From: Gammaproteobacteria bacterium
Lineage (GTDB): Bacteria > Pseudomonadota > Gammaproteobacteria > Ga0077536
NCBI GenBank assembly: GCA_023257255.1
Contig: JALRCR010000014.1
Coordinates: 1 to 33,957 of the forward strand
Length of the DNA: 33,957 nt
Direction: 5' to 3'
Shown: one piece after another, positions 15,336 through 22,605 of the stretch
Numbering within the stretch: the first letter of the stretch is position 1
Layout of the letters: each line of letters opens with the position of its first letter
Notes under the pieces: model-generated
What the model saw: only the letters and a program-made list of their open reading frames with translations
Told to the model about the DNA's origin: nothing
The model's database searches: none
Made by a program: the position numbers and the translations under genes

Positions 15336-16091
15336 TTGCTCGAGGCGCTAGATTTCGCGCTGGTCGGCGCTGCGGCCTTTGCCGCCGGCATGGTCAATGC
15401 GCTGGCCGGTGGCGGCACGCTGGTCACCTTCCCGGTGATGACGGCGGTCGGCATTCCGCCGGTGATGGCCAACGTCACCAACGCGGTGGCGCTTTGCCCA
15501 GGCTACTTCGGCGGCACCTGGGCACAGCGCAAGGATCTGGTCGGACAGGGCGCGCGCCTGCGCCTGCTGCTGCCGCTAGGCGCCCTGGGCGGCGTGCTGG
15601 GCGCCTGGCTCTTGTTACAGAGCGGAGAAAAACTGTTCCGCGCGCTGGTGCCCTGGCTCATCCTGGGCGCCTCCGCCCTGCTCGCGGCGCAAGATCCCTT
15701 ACGCCGCTGGCTAGGCAAACGCGGCCGGCCGGCGGGTGACGCGCGCCTCGGCGCCGCCCTGCCGATTGCCACGGCCGCGATCTACGGCGGCTACTTTGGC
15801 GCGGGCCTCGGCGTGGTGATGCTGGCGACGCTGGGCTTGACGCTGGACGACACCCTCAACCGCCTCAATGCGGTCAAACAGGCGCTGTCTTTCGTCATCA
15901 ATATCGCCGCCGCGCTGTTCTTCCTCGGCTCGGATCAGGTGCTGTGGCCGGTGGTCGGCGTGATGGCCGTCGCCGCGCTGGCCGGCGGCAGCCTCGGGGG
16001 GCGACTCGCCAGTCGCATTCCCGCCGCGCGTCTGCGACTGGTGGTGATTACGCTAGGGGTTGGCGTGGGGCTCTTTTACTTGTTCAGTTAG
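15336..16091 (+). CDS. TauE/SafE (TSUP) family membrane permease
   Basis: 251 residues, nearly all hydrophobic, with about eight membrane segments. The first half has the family hallmark AGMVNALAGGGTLVTFPVM and NVTNAVALCPGYFGG; the second half repeats it with GGYFGAGLGVVMLATLGL and LNAVKQALSFVINIAAALFF. TSUP proteins export or import sulfite, sulfonates, sulfoacetate or other organic anions. Start is TTG at 15336, 6 bases after the AMACR-type gene; the frame begins immediately there and an ATG first occurs only inside the first membrane segment. Co-transcription with the CoA genes suggests movement of an organic acid, which is inference. Confidence 0.9.
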   Translation: MLEALDFALVGAAAFAAGMVNALAGGGTLVTFPVMTAVGIPPVMANVTNAVALCPGYFGGTWAQRKDLVGQGARLRLLLPLGALGGVLGAWLLLQSGEKLFRALVPWLILGASALLAAQDPLRRWLGKRGRPAGDARLGAALPIATAAIYGGYFGAGLGVVMLATLGLTLDDTLNRLNAVKQALSFVINIAAALFFLGSDQVLWPVVGVMAVAALAGGSLGGRLASRIPAARLRLVVITLGVGVGLFYLFS

Positions 16092-16561
16092 CACATCGTC
16101 CGTCCGAGACCAGACCGCATCTGGCATGTGCCGCACGCCCGGCCCGGCGCCCCGGCGACGCGCAAGGGTCGCAGGGCACGCCGCCCGAACGGCAGGGTAA
16201 AGCCCGTCTTGCCGCACACCGGCTGCGCGCCGTCGACCTCCGCAGCATCCAGCGCAATGCCGCCTCGATTGAACCCCTGCTGGCGATGCCGGTGCAGTTC
16301 CGCAGGCAGGCGACGAGGCCGCGCGCCGGCGCAGAGTTTTCAATCCAACCTGGGAGGTATCGGGCACAAGCGCTGGCAATTGTGTTATCCGTCCTGCTAT
16401 GCGCAAGATCCGGCGCGCACGACCGTTCCGGATGTGACGAACTTGCCCTGAATCGGCGTCACAACAGCGCCGCAGAACCCGCGAGATTTCCGCCAGGTCA
16501 GCGCGCCACAGCTGCTGGCCAGGGCGGCGCGCGCGGCAGCCCTGCTTAAGAAGGAACCCAC
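16092..16561. other. Long noncoding region before the GPP34/Wsp-like operon
   Basis: 470 bases without a convincing gene. Open frames on both strands have no domain, no ribosome-binding site and no neighbour support. It presumably holds the promoter and control sites of the 13 kb operon that follows; I could not fix a -35/-10 pair, sigma-54 site or riboswitch. AAGGA lies shortly before the ATG at 16562. Confidence 0.5.
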
Positions 16562-17212
16562 ATGATTGGTTTGGTAGAAGAACTCGTCTTGCTCAGCATT
16601 GAAGATGACGGCGCGATTGCGCACACCGCAGGCAGCGCCGATTTTGGCATGGCCCTGATCGGCGCGTGTCTGGTGGAGCTGAGCAATCAGGGCCGCATCG
16701 ACGCCGATCTGGACAGCCTGCGGCTAATCTCGACCGCGCCCACCGGGCATCCGGTGCTAGACCGGGTGCTGGCGCTGCTCGGCGAAGGCGATCAGGGCAC
16801 GGTCGAACAATGGGTCACGCGCCTGACGATCGAGGTGCCCGAACTGCTACGCCTGACGCTGCGCAGCCTGGTGACGCGGGGCGTGCTGGAGCGCACCGAA
16901 ACCCGTTTCCTGTGGGTGCTCCGCTCGCGACGCTATCCGGTGATTGACGGTCGCGAACAGAAGGAGGCGAAGCTACGCATTCTCGCCACCCTGCTGGGCG
17001 ATGACTTGCCGTCCCCACAAGACACCGTGCTGCTGGGGCTCGCCCGCGTGGGCGGCCTGCTGGAGGCGTTTCTGTCAGTCGCCGAAATTGCGCGCCTCGA
17101 AGGGCGCATTGCGCAGGTCGGTGGCATCGACCTGTTTGTGCGTGGCGTGGAATCCGCCATTCGGGAAGTTCAGGCCGAGCGCGCTCGGGCCATGATGCTT
17201 CCCATGTTTTAA
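16562..17212 (+). CDS. GPP34 (Golgi phosphoprotein 3-like) family protein
   Basis: 216 residues matching GPP34 along the whole length: EELVLLSIEDDGAI at the start, FGMALIGACLVELSNQGRI, then TAPTGHPVLDRVLALL, RSLVTRGVLERTE, RSRRYPVIDGREQKEAKLR and a helical C-terminus. In eukaryotes the fold (GOLPH3/Vps74) binds phosphatidylinositol 4-phosphate and Golgi enzymes; bacterial members are mostly of unknown role, some tied to membrane or envelope proteins. Here it heads an operon with a STAS protein, a GHKL kinase and a Wsp-like array, and could be the target or membrane adaptor of that circuit. The family call is firm; the role is inference. Confidence 0.88.
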   Translation: MIGLVEELVLLSIEDDGAIAHTAGSADFGMALIGACLVELSNQGRIDADLDSLRLISTAPTGHPVLDRVLALLGEGDQGTVEQWVTRLTIEVPELLRLTLRSLVTRGVLERTETRFLWVLRSRRYPVIDGREQKEAKLRILATLLGDDLPSPQDTVLLGLARVGGLLEAFLSVAEIARLEGRIAQVGGIDLFVRGVESAIREVQAERARAMMLPMF

Positions 17213-17232
17213 CCCCTCACCGGAGAATCCTC

Positions 17233-17586
17233 GTGACCCAATCCGCGCTCAAGACCACCACCGAGGTCACCCCCACCGCCCGACTGGTCGTGCCTGTGGG
17301 CCGACTGGACTTCGAAGCCTCGTCCAGTTTTCAGCAGGCCATCGAGAACACCATCAAGGATGCCGGCGGCGCGCCCGTGATCGTCGACTGCGCGCAGCTC
17401 GACTATGTCTCCAGCGCCGGTCTGCGCGTGTTTCTGGTCGGCGCTCGCGCCGCCAAGCTGGGCAATGTGCCGTTCAGCGTGTGCGGGCTGGTAGACGCCG
17501 TGCGCCGGGTGTTTGTGGTGAGCGGCTTCGACAAGCTGATTGCCGAACATCCCGACCGCGCGGCCGCGCTGGCGGCAATCAAGTAA
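17233..17586 (+). CDS. STAS-domain anti-sigma-factor antagonist-type protein
   Basis: 117 residues, one STAS domain. VVPVGRLDFEASSSF forms the first strand and helix, and LDYVSSAGLRVFL is the phosphorylation loop; Ser61 aligns with the phosphoserine of SpoIIAA, and Ser60 is the neighbour. Such proteins bind a partner only when unphosphorylated. A GHKL kinase lies 16 bases downstream and a PP2C-type phosphatase sits in the same operon, giving a complete partner-switching set. Start is GTG at 17233 with GGAGA upstream. The downstream partner (sigma factor, anti-sigma factor, diguanylate cyclase or another) is not visible. Confidence 0.92.
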   Translation: MTQSALKTTTEVTPTARLVVPVGRLDFEASSSFQQAIENTIKDAGGAPVIVDCAQLDYVSSAGLRVFLVGARAAKLGNVPFSVCGLVDAVRRVFVVSGFDKLIAEHPDRAAALAAIK

Positions 17587-17602
17587 GGCGACGCGCTGCC
17601 AC

Positions 17603-18004
17603 ATGGACGATCCGCGCGCGGCTGAAACGGATCTGTCGACCCTGATGGACGAACTCACCAGCGCGTGGAACGCGGCGGGCCTGCCGGTCGACGCGCGGTT
17701 TCCGTTTGAGCTCGCGCTGGAAGAGATCTTCGTCAACGCCATCACCCACGGCGCGACCGCCGGCGAGACGCGCCACTTCGATTTGCGCTTCAGCTACGCC
17801 CGTCCGCGCGCGACGCTCGTGCTGCGCGACGACGCGCCGCCCTTCGACCCGCTCTCGCTCGCCGCGCCGGATCTGGCGGCGGGCCTCGACGAGCGGGGTA
17901 TGGGCGGACTGGGCATCCATCTGGTTCGTGAGTTGGTGGATGAGGTCAGTTATCGCCGCGTCGATGGCCGCAATGAGCTGACGCTGTCCAAACACATCGA
18001 CTAA
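17603..18004 (+). CDS. GHKL (RsbW/SpoIIAB-like) serine kinase
   Basis: 133 residues, a stand-alone HATPase domain of the anti-sigma-factor kinase group. The N box is ELALEEIFVNAITHG (Glu41, Asn45), the G1 box RDDAPPFDP and the G2 box GMGGLGIHLVRELVD. There is no histidine-phosphorylation domain, so it should phosphorylate the STAS protein on serine and may also bind a partner. An upstream in-frame ATG at 17540 lies inside the STAS gene; ATG 17603 gives the usual length. A candidate terminator follows before the MCP gene. Confidence 0.9.
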   Translation: MDDPRAAETDLSTLMDELTSAWNAAGLPVDARFPFELALEEIFVNAITHGATAGETRHFDLRFSYARPRATLVLRDDAPPFDPLSLAAPDLAAGLDERGMGGLGIHLVRELVDEVSYRRVDGRNELTLSKHID

Positions 18005-18008
18005 GCCT

Positions 18009-18038
18009 GCCCGTCTGCGCGCTGCCGACGGCTTTTTT
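18009..18038 (+). terminator. Intrinsic terminator or attenuator between the kinase and MCP genes
   Basis: GCCCGTC and GACGGC form a 6-base stem with a one-base bulge and an 11-base loop, followed by six T residues. It would uncouple the first three genes from the chemosensory genes or adjust their ratio. The MCP start is only 41 bases further on, with little room for a separate promoter. Confidence 0.5.
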
Positions 18039-18079
18039 CCACGGCCTGCGCCCAGTCGCCAATTGATAAAGCGATCACC

Positions 18080-20149
18080 ATGAAATTACGCTCCAAAACC
18101 CTGCTTTTCACCGGCCTGCCGCTGTTGCTGCTGATCGCACTGGTGGCCGGCCTGCTGCTGCGCCAGCTGTATGCCACCCGCATGGAACTGGGCCAGCAGC
18201 GCCTGCTCGATCAGGTGGCCAAAGTGGCGACGCGGGTAAGCGCGAAAAACGAATACGCCAACCGCATCGCGCGGGTCATGGCCCTCACGCAGGAGGCCGG
18301 GATGTTTGGCGACACCGCGCGCTCGCTCAAATTTCTGCAGGGCCTGATCGCCGCCCATCCAGTGCTGAACGGCGTCTATTTCTGCTACGAACCCACCGCG
18401 CCCGTCACGACCGGCAAGTCTGCGATTACCGGTGCCGGCACCGATGCCACGGGTCGCTTTGTGCCCTATTACTTTCGCCCCAAGGATTCATCGGAGGCGG
18501 TCTTGGTGCCGGCGCTGCACATGGACAGCAGCTACTACTACCGGGGCGTGAAGAATGCGCTGGCGGGCAAACCAGAAGCCGAAGGCGTAACGCTGGAAGG
18601 CGGGATCAGCGCGCTTTATCAGCCACCGTCCGCCGATCAGGCGCGGGAAGCGCGCGAGATCGTGGTCGAGCCCTTCAACTACGAAGGTTCGGCCAACGTG
18701 CCGCAGGTCTCGCCCATTCTGATCGAGGGACGTTTCGCGGGCGTGGCGGGCGTCAATCTGACGCTGGATGACATCGACAACTTCATGCTTGGCATGCGCA
18801 GCTACAAGACCGGGCAGTTTCTGCTGGTCAGCAAGCGGGGGCGAATGATCTCGGCCACCATGGCGCCTGACCTCCGCTGGAAGGTGCTCGAACAAACCCC
18901 CTACGGCCCGCTGCTCAAAGATTTTTACCTGAGCAAGGACCAGCAGATGCTCTCGCTGATCGACGACCCGATCACCGGCGAACGTCGCTTTCTGGTCGGC
19001 GCGCGCGTGCCGACCGGCGACTGGACCTTGTGGATGACGGTGTCCGAGCAGGAAGTGCTGGCGCCGGTGCAGGTCCAGGAGGCGCTTGCCCAGGTCGCGC
19101 TTATCGTGGGCATCGGCCTGGTGGTCGCCTTGCTGCTCGGCTATCTGTTCTTTCGCGGTCTCGTGGGTCGCGTGGAATGGGCGGCAGCGGCGGCGACGGG
19201 CGTCGCGGGCGGCGACCTCACGGTCAACATCGACTCGAGCGTCCGCGATGAATCCGGCGTGCTGCTGCGGGCAATCCGGAAAATGGTGTCCTCGCTGGAG
19301 TCGCTGGTGCTTAACCTCAAAGGATCGAGCGTCGAGCTGATTTCAACCGCCAACGAAGTGTCTGCCGCGGCCCGTGCGCAGAAGGAGTTCAACAGCCACT
19401 TTGGCGCGTCCACCAGCCAGATTGCCGCCTCGATCAACGAGATTTCGGCCACCTCGCGCGAGCTGCTGGAAACGATGAAAGAGGTCAACGAAGCCACCAC
19501 GCAATCGGCGACCGTGGCCGCCAGAGGCCGCCATGATCTCGACCGCATGGAAGACACCATGCAGCACCTGTCGAGCGCGACCGGTTCGATTTCTGCCAAG
19601 CTCGGCGTCATCGCCGAGCGCGCGGGCAATATCGGGGCGGTGGTGACCACCATCACCAAAGTCGCCGAGCAAACCAATCTGCTGTCGCTGAACGCCGCGA
19701 TCGAAGCCGAAAAGGCCGGCGAATACGGGCTGGGTTTCTCGGTGATCGCGCGCGAAATCCGCCGCCTCGCCGACCAGACGGCGGTCGCGACGCTGGACAT
19801 CGAGCGGATCGTCGGCGAGATGCAAAGCTCGGTGTCGAGCGGCGTGATGGAAATGGACCGGTTCGGCGAGCAGGTCCGCATCGGGGTCAGCGAAGCCACC
19901 ACGCTGGGCGAGGAACTGGCCGAGATCATTCTCAGCGTCGAGAAGCTGAAGCCACGGTTTGAGTCCGCCCACCACGGCATGCAGGCGCAGGTGCTGGGCG
20001 CCAGCCAAATCAACGAAGCGATGCTGCGTCTGCGCGAAGCCGCCCTGATCTCGGAAGAGGCGGCGCTTGGACTGGACGGCAATGCCCAGCAGCTGCTGAG
20101 CGCGGTAGATGCCCTTAAACTTGCCGTTGGTCGTTTCACCACGGCCTGA
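18080..20149 (+). CDS. Methyl-accepting chemotaxis protein, WspA-like
   Basis: 689 residues. Membrane helix 1 at about 7-28, a large periplasmic Cache-like sensor at about 30-335, membrane helix 2 at about 338-358 and a HAMP-like stretch precede the cytoplasmic coiled coil. The signalling tip reads AEQTNLLSLNAAIEAEKAGE, then YGLGFSVIAREIRRLADQTA; the EAEKAGEYG...IAREIRRLADQTAVATLDIE form is that of Pseudomonas WspA, not of ordinary motility receptors. No CheR-binding pentapeptide is present at the C-terminus. It opens the tightly packed chemosensory block. It probably senses a surface- or envelope-related signal; the ligand is unknown. Confidence 0.92.
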   Translation: MKLRSKTLLFTGLPLLLLIALVAGLLLRQLYATRMELGQQRLLDQVAKVATRVSAKNEYANRIARVMALTQEAGMFGDTARSLKFLQGLIAAHPVLNGVYFCYEPTAPVTTGKSAITGAGTDATGRFVPYYFRPKDSSEAVLVPALHMDSSYYYRGVKNALAGKPEAEGVTLEGGISALYQPPSADQAREAREIVVEPFNYEGSANVPQVSPILIEGRFAGVAGVNLTLDDIDNFMLGMRSYKTGQFLLVSKRGRMISATMAPDLRWKVLEQTPYGPLLKDFYLSKDQQMLSLIDDPITGERRFLVGARVPTGDWTLWMTVSEQEVLAPVQVQEALAQVALIVGIGLVVALLLGYLFFRGLVGRVEWAAAAATGVAGGDLTVNIDSSVRDESGVLLRAIRKMVSSLESLVLNLKGSSVELISTANEVSAAARAQKEFNSHFGASTSQIAASINEISATSRELLETMKEVNEATTQSATVAARGRHDLDRMEDTMQHLSSATGSISAKLGVIAERAGNIGAVVTTITKVAEQTNLLSLNAAIEAEKAGEYGLGFSVIAREIRRLADQTAVATLDIERIVGEMQSSVSSGVMEMDRFGEQVRIGVSEATTLGEELAEIILSVEKLKPRFESAHHGMQAQVLGASQINEAMLRLREAALISEEAALGLDGNAQQLLSAVDALKLAVGRFTTA

Positions 20150-20159
20150 GCGCTCGCGC

Positions 20160-20618
20160 ATGCTGCTGATGCTGTTCAATATCGGTGACGACCGGTTCGG
20201 GATCGACGCGCAGGACCTGCTTGAAGTGCTGCCCGCCGTGCCCTTGCAGACGGTGCATGGCATGCCCGCGGGCGTCGTCGGCCTGCTGTCCTGGCGCGCC
20301 GCGCTGGTCCCGGTCATCGATCTGGATCTGCTCACGCTTGGCCAGCCCTGCCCTGCGCGGCTCAGCACGCGGATTCTGGTGGTGCGGTATCGCCCCGGAC
20401 CACCCGGCGCCCGAATTGGTCTGCGCGTGCAGCGGGCCGACGACACCGCGACGGTGAACCCGGCGGATTTCCTCGAGACCGGGCTGACGCCTCCCGCACC
20501 GCCGCGTTTCGGCGGCGTGCTGCCGCACGCGCACCAGCCCGTGCAACAGGTCTTGCCCGAGCAACTGCTCTCCGATGCGGTGCGGGCAAGCTTGTTCAGT
20601 CAGACCATGCCGACGTGA
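20160..20618 (+). CDS. CheW-like coupling protein, WspB-like
   Basis: About 152 residues with one CheW domain: MLLMLFNIGDDRFGIDAQDLLEVLPAVPL, then GVVGLLSWRAALVPVIDLD and a second beta barrel half. It links receptor tips to the CheA-type kinase. The ATG at 20160 lies 10 bases after the MCP gene; no strong ribosome-binding site is visible. The stop overlaps the CheR start (GTGA). By order and form it corresponds to WspB. Confidence 0.88.
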   Translation: MLLMLFNIGDDRFGIDAQDLLEVLPAVPLQTVHGMPAGVVGLLSWRAALVPVIDLDLLTLGQPCPARLSTRILVVRYRPGPPGARIGLRVQRADDTATVNPADFLETGLTPPAPPRFGGVLPHAHQPVQQVLPEQLLSDAVRASLFSQTMPT

Positions 20619-21832
20619 ACGCGCTGCTCGAGCTTGCGCGCGCGCTCTGCGACGAGGCCGGCCTTGAACCCTCGGTCGTGCCTGATGTGCACCTCCGCGC
20701 CGCGCTGAAGCGGCGGCAGCTGATCTGCGGCGCGCCGACGCTGGAAGACTACGCCGCGCGCTGCGCGGCAAGGCCCGAGGAACGCGGCGAAATCCTCGAA
20801 GAGGTGCTGGTGCGCGAAAGCTGGTTTTTTCGCGATCAGGCGCCCTACGAACTCCTCACCGCGCTGGCGTCCACGCGCTGGTGCAATCAAGACAGCCCGC
20901 TGCGCGCGCTGAGCGCGCCTTGTGCGAACGGTGAAGAAGCCTATTCCATCGCCATCGCGCTGGCGGAAGCCGGCCACTCCTTGTCCCGGCTGCAAGTCTG
21001 CGCACTGGACCTCAGCCAGCGCGGGCTCAAGGCGGCAGCGGCGGGACGCTACGAGGCCCGTGCCCTGGGCCAACTGCCAGCGTCCCTGCGCCAGCGCTGG
21101 CTGATCCCGACAGCGACCGGGCATTACCTGGTGCACGCAGCGCTGCGCGCGTGCGTGCAGTATCAGCACGCCAATCTGCTGGCGCTGCCCGCGGCGCTGA
21201 CCGCGCAACGCTATCAGGTGCTGTGCTGTCGCAACGCCATGATCTACCTCCGCCCGGCGGTCCGCCGGCGGCTGCTCGAACAGTGGATGAGCTGCCTGGC
21301 CGGCGACGGCGTGCTGATTGTGGGCCACGCCGAAGCGGCGCTGATGCCATCGCGCTGGCTGCAGCCGGTGGGTCCACCGGGCGCTTTCGCATTCGAGCAC
21401 GCGCCGGTCGCCATTGCGCCCGTCGTGCGCGCAACGGCGCCCCGCCGCAGCGGCGCCCCTCAGGCTCGCAGCGCCCACCCCGCGTTGCGCCCGCCGCCGC
21501 AGGAGCCGACCCGGCGCCCCGTTGCGCCCTCGCCGCTGGCCGAGGCCGCGGCCTTGGCCGACCGCGGCCGCTACGCACCGGCCGCCGCGCTGCTGGAGCA
21601 GCTCTTGGCCAGCGACTACGACCAGGTCGAGGCGCTGTATTTGCTCGGTCTGGTGCGGGCTGCCGAAGGCGACGTCGCCGCTGCCCGTCGCTGCTTCACG
21701 CGGGCGCTCTACCTGGTGCCTGCACACCAGGCCAGCCTTGAACATCTCGCACTATTGGCCGCCGACGGCGAGGACTCCGCTGCCGCCCGTCGACTGCGTC
21801 GACGTAGCGCCCATGCGGCAGCCCCGGAATGA
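20615..21832 (+). CDS. CheR-type methyltransferase with TPR-like tail, WspC-like
   Basis: 405 residues. The CheR N-terminal helical domain is followed by VRESWFFRDQAPYELL, the SAM-binding LSAPCANGEEAYSIAIAL, and QVLCCRNAMIYLRP, where the family carries its conserved CRN. A proline/alanine/arginine-rich linker at about residues 265-305 leads to a TPR-like helical tail (YAPAAALLEQLLASDYDQVEALYLLGL), as in WspC. It methylates receptor glutamates with SAM in the cytoplasm and sets receptor sensitivity. GTG start, with 4-base overlaps at both ends. Confidence 0.92.
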   Translation: MNALLELARALCDEAGLEPSVVPDVHLRAALKRRQLICGAPTLEDYAARCAARPEERGEILEEVLVRESWFFRDQAPYELLTALASTRWCNQDSPLRALSAPCANGEEAYSIAIALAEAGHSLSRLQVCALDLSQRGLKAAAAGRYEARALGQLPASLRQRWLIPTATGHYLVHAALRACVQYQHANLLALPAALTAQRYQVLCCRNAMIYLRPAVRRRLLEQWMSCLAGDGVLIVGHAEAALMPSRWLQPVGPPGAFAFEHAPVAIAPVVRATAPRRSGAPQARSAHPALRPPPQEPTRRPVAPSPLAEAAALADRGRYAPAAALLEQLLASDYDQVEALYLLGLVRAAEGDVAAARRCFTRALYLVPAHQASLEHLALLAADGEDSAAARRLRRRSAHAAAPE

Positions 21833-22605
21833 CGACGCCAGACGCCACCCTCGACGGCAGTTGTCGCCTGCAGATTGGCGTGTGGGGCGACCGCAGCTGC
21901 GCGGCCTTGCGCGAGCACACGCACTGCCGCAACTGTCCGGTGTACGTCGACAGCGGGCGCCGGCTGCTCGACCGGCCGCCCAGCGCCGGCCAAATCGAAG
22001 ACTGGCAGCAGCGTCTGACGGCCAAAGACCTGCCGGCGGATGGCGCGAGGACGGCGGTGGTGGTCTTTCGCATCGGCACCGAATGGCTGGCGCTACCCAC
22101 CGCCCTGCTGCGCGAGGTCATCGACCCGGTGCCCGCGCATCGCGTCCCGCATCGGCGGGACCCACGGTTCGCGGGGCTGGTGAATGTGCGCGGCGAACTC
22201 ATGCCCTGCATCGAGCTGGGCCGCGTCCTTAACCCCGCGCCGAGCGCTGCGCCCTCCGCGCAAAGCTGGCCGCGGCTGCTCATCATTGAACGTCAGGGCG
22301 AGGCCTGGGCCTTCCGGGTAGACGACGTCGACGGCGTGCACCAGATCCCGCGCGGCGATTTGCGTACCCCGCCGGTAACGGTCGGTCAGGGCGCGCCCTC
22401 GTTCGCCGCGCAGGTCTTCAGTCTGGCGTTCACGTTTGTCAGCTTGGCCGAGGGCGGCGCGCAGGGTCGCGCCGTGCAGCTGGACGCGGTGCAGGCGCAA
22501 CTGCGCGCCGCGGCGGGCGCAATCAAGGTGCAGCGGGTCAGCGGCGACATCGTGCTGCTGGACGATGAACTACTGCTGCTAGCGCTGCGCGAGGTCTGCC
22601 AGTGA
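21829..22605 (+). CDS. CheW-like coupling protein, WspD-like
   Basis: 258 residues. The N-terminus has the cysteine signature CRLQIGVWGDRSCAALREH, then HCRNCPVY, typical of WspD and absent from motility CheW; it may bind a metal or an Fe-S centre. A CheW domain follows from about residue 72 (VVFRIGTEWLALPT, RFAGLVNVRGELMPCIEL). It should scaffold the receptor and kinase as a second coupling protein. 4-base overlaps on both sides. Confidence 0.9.
   Translation: MTTPDATLDGSCRLQIGVWGDRSCAALREHTHCRNCPVYVDSGRRLLDRPPSAGQIEDWQQRLTAKDLPADGARTAVVVFRIGTEWLALPTALLREVIDPVPAHRVPHRRDPRFAGLVNVRGELMPCIELGRVLNPAPSAAPSAQSWPRLLIIERQGEAWAFRVDDVDGVHQIPRGDLRTPPVTVGQGAPSFAAQVFSLAFTFVSLAEGGAQGRAVQLDAVQAQLRAAAGAIKVQRVSGDIVLLDDELLLLALREVCQ

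Noticed and set aside
16092..16561. Riboswitch, sigma-54 promoter or small gene in the leader
   Set aside because: TGGCAATTGTGTTAT near 16373 resembles a -24/-12 site but lacks the GC at -12; no riboswitch core or supported start was found.
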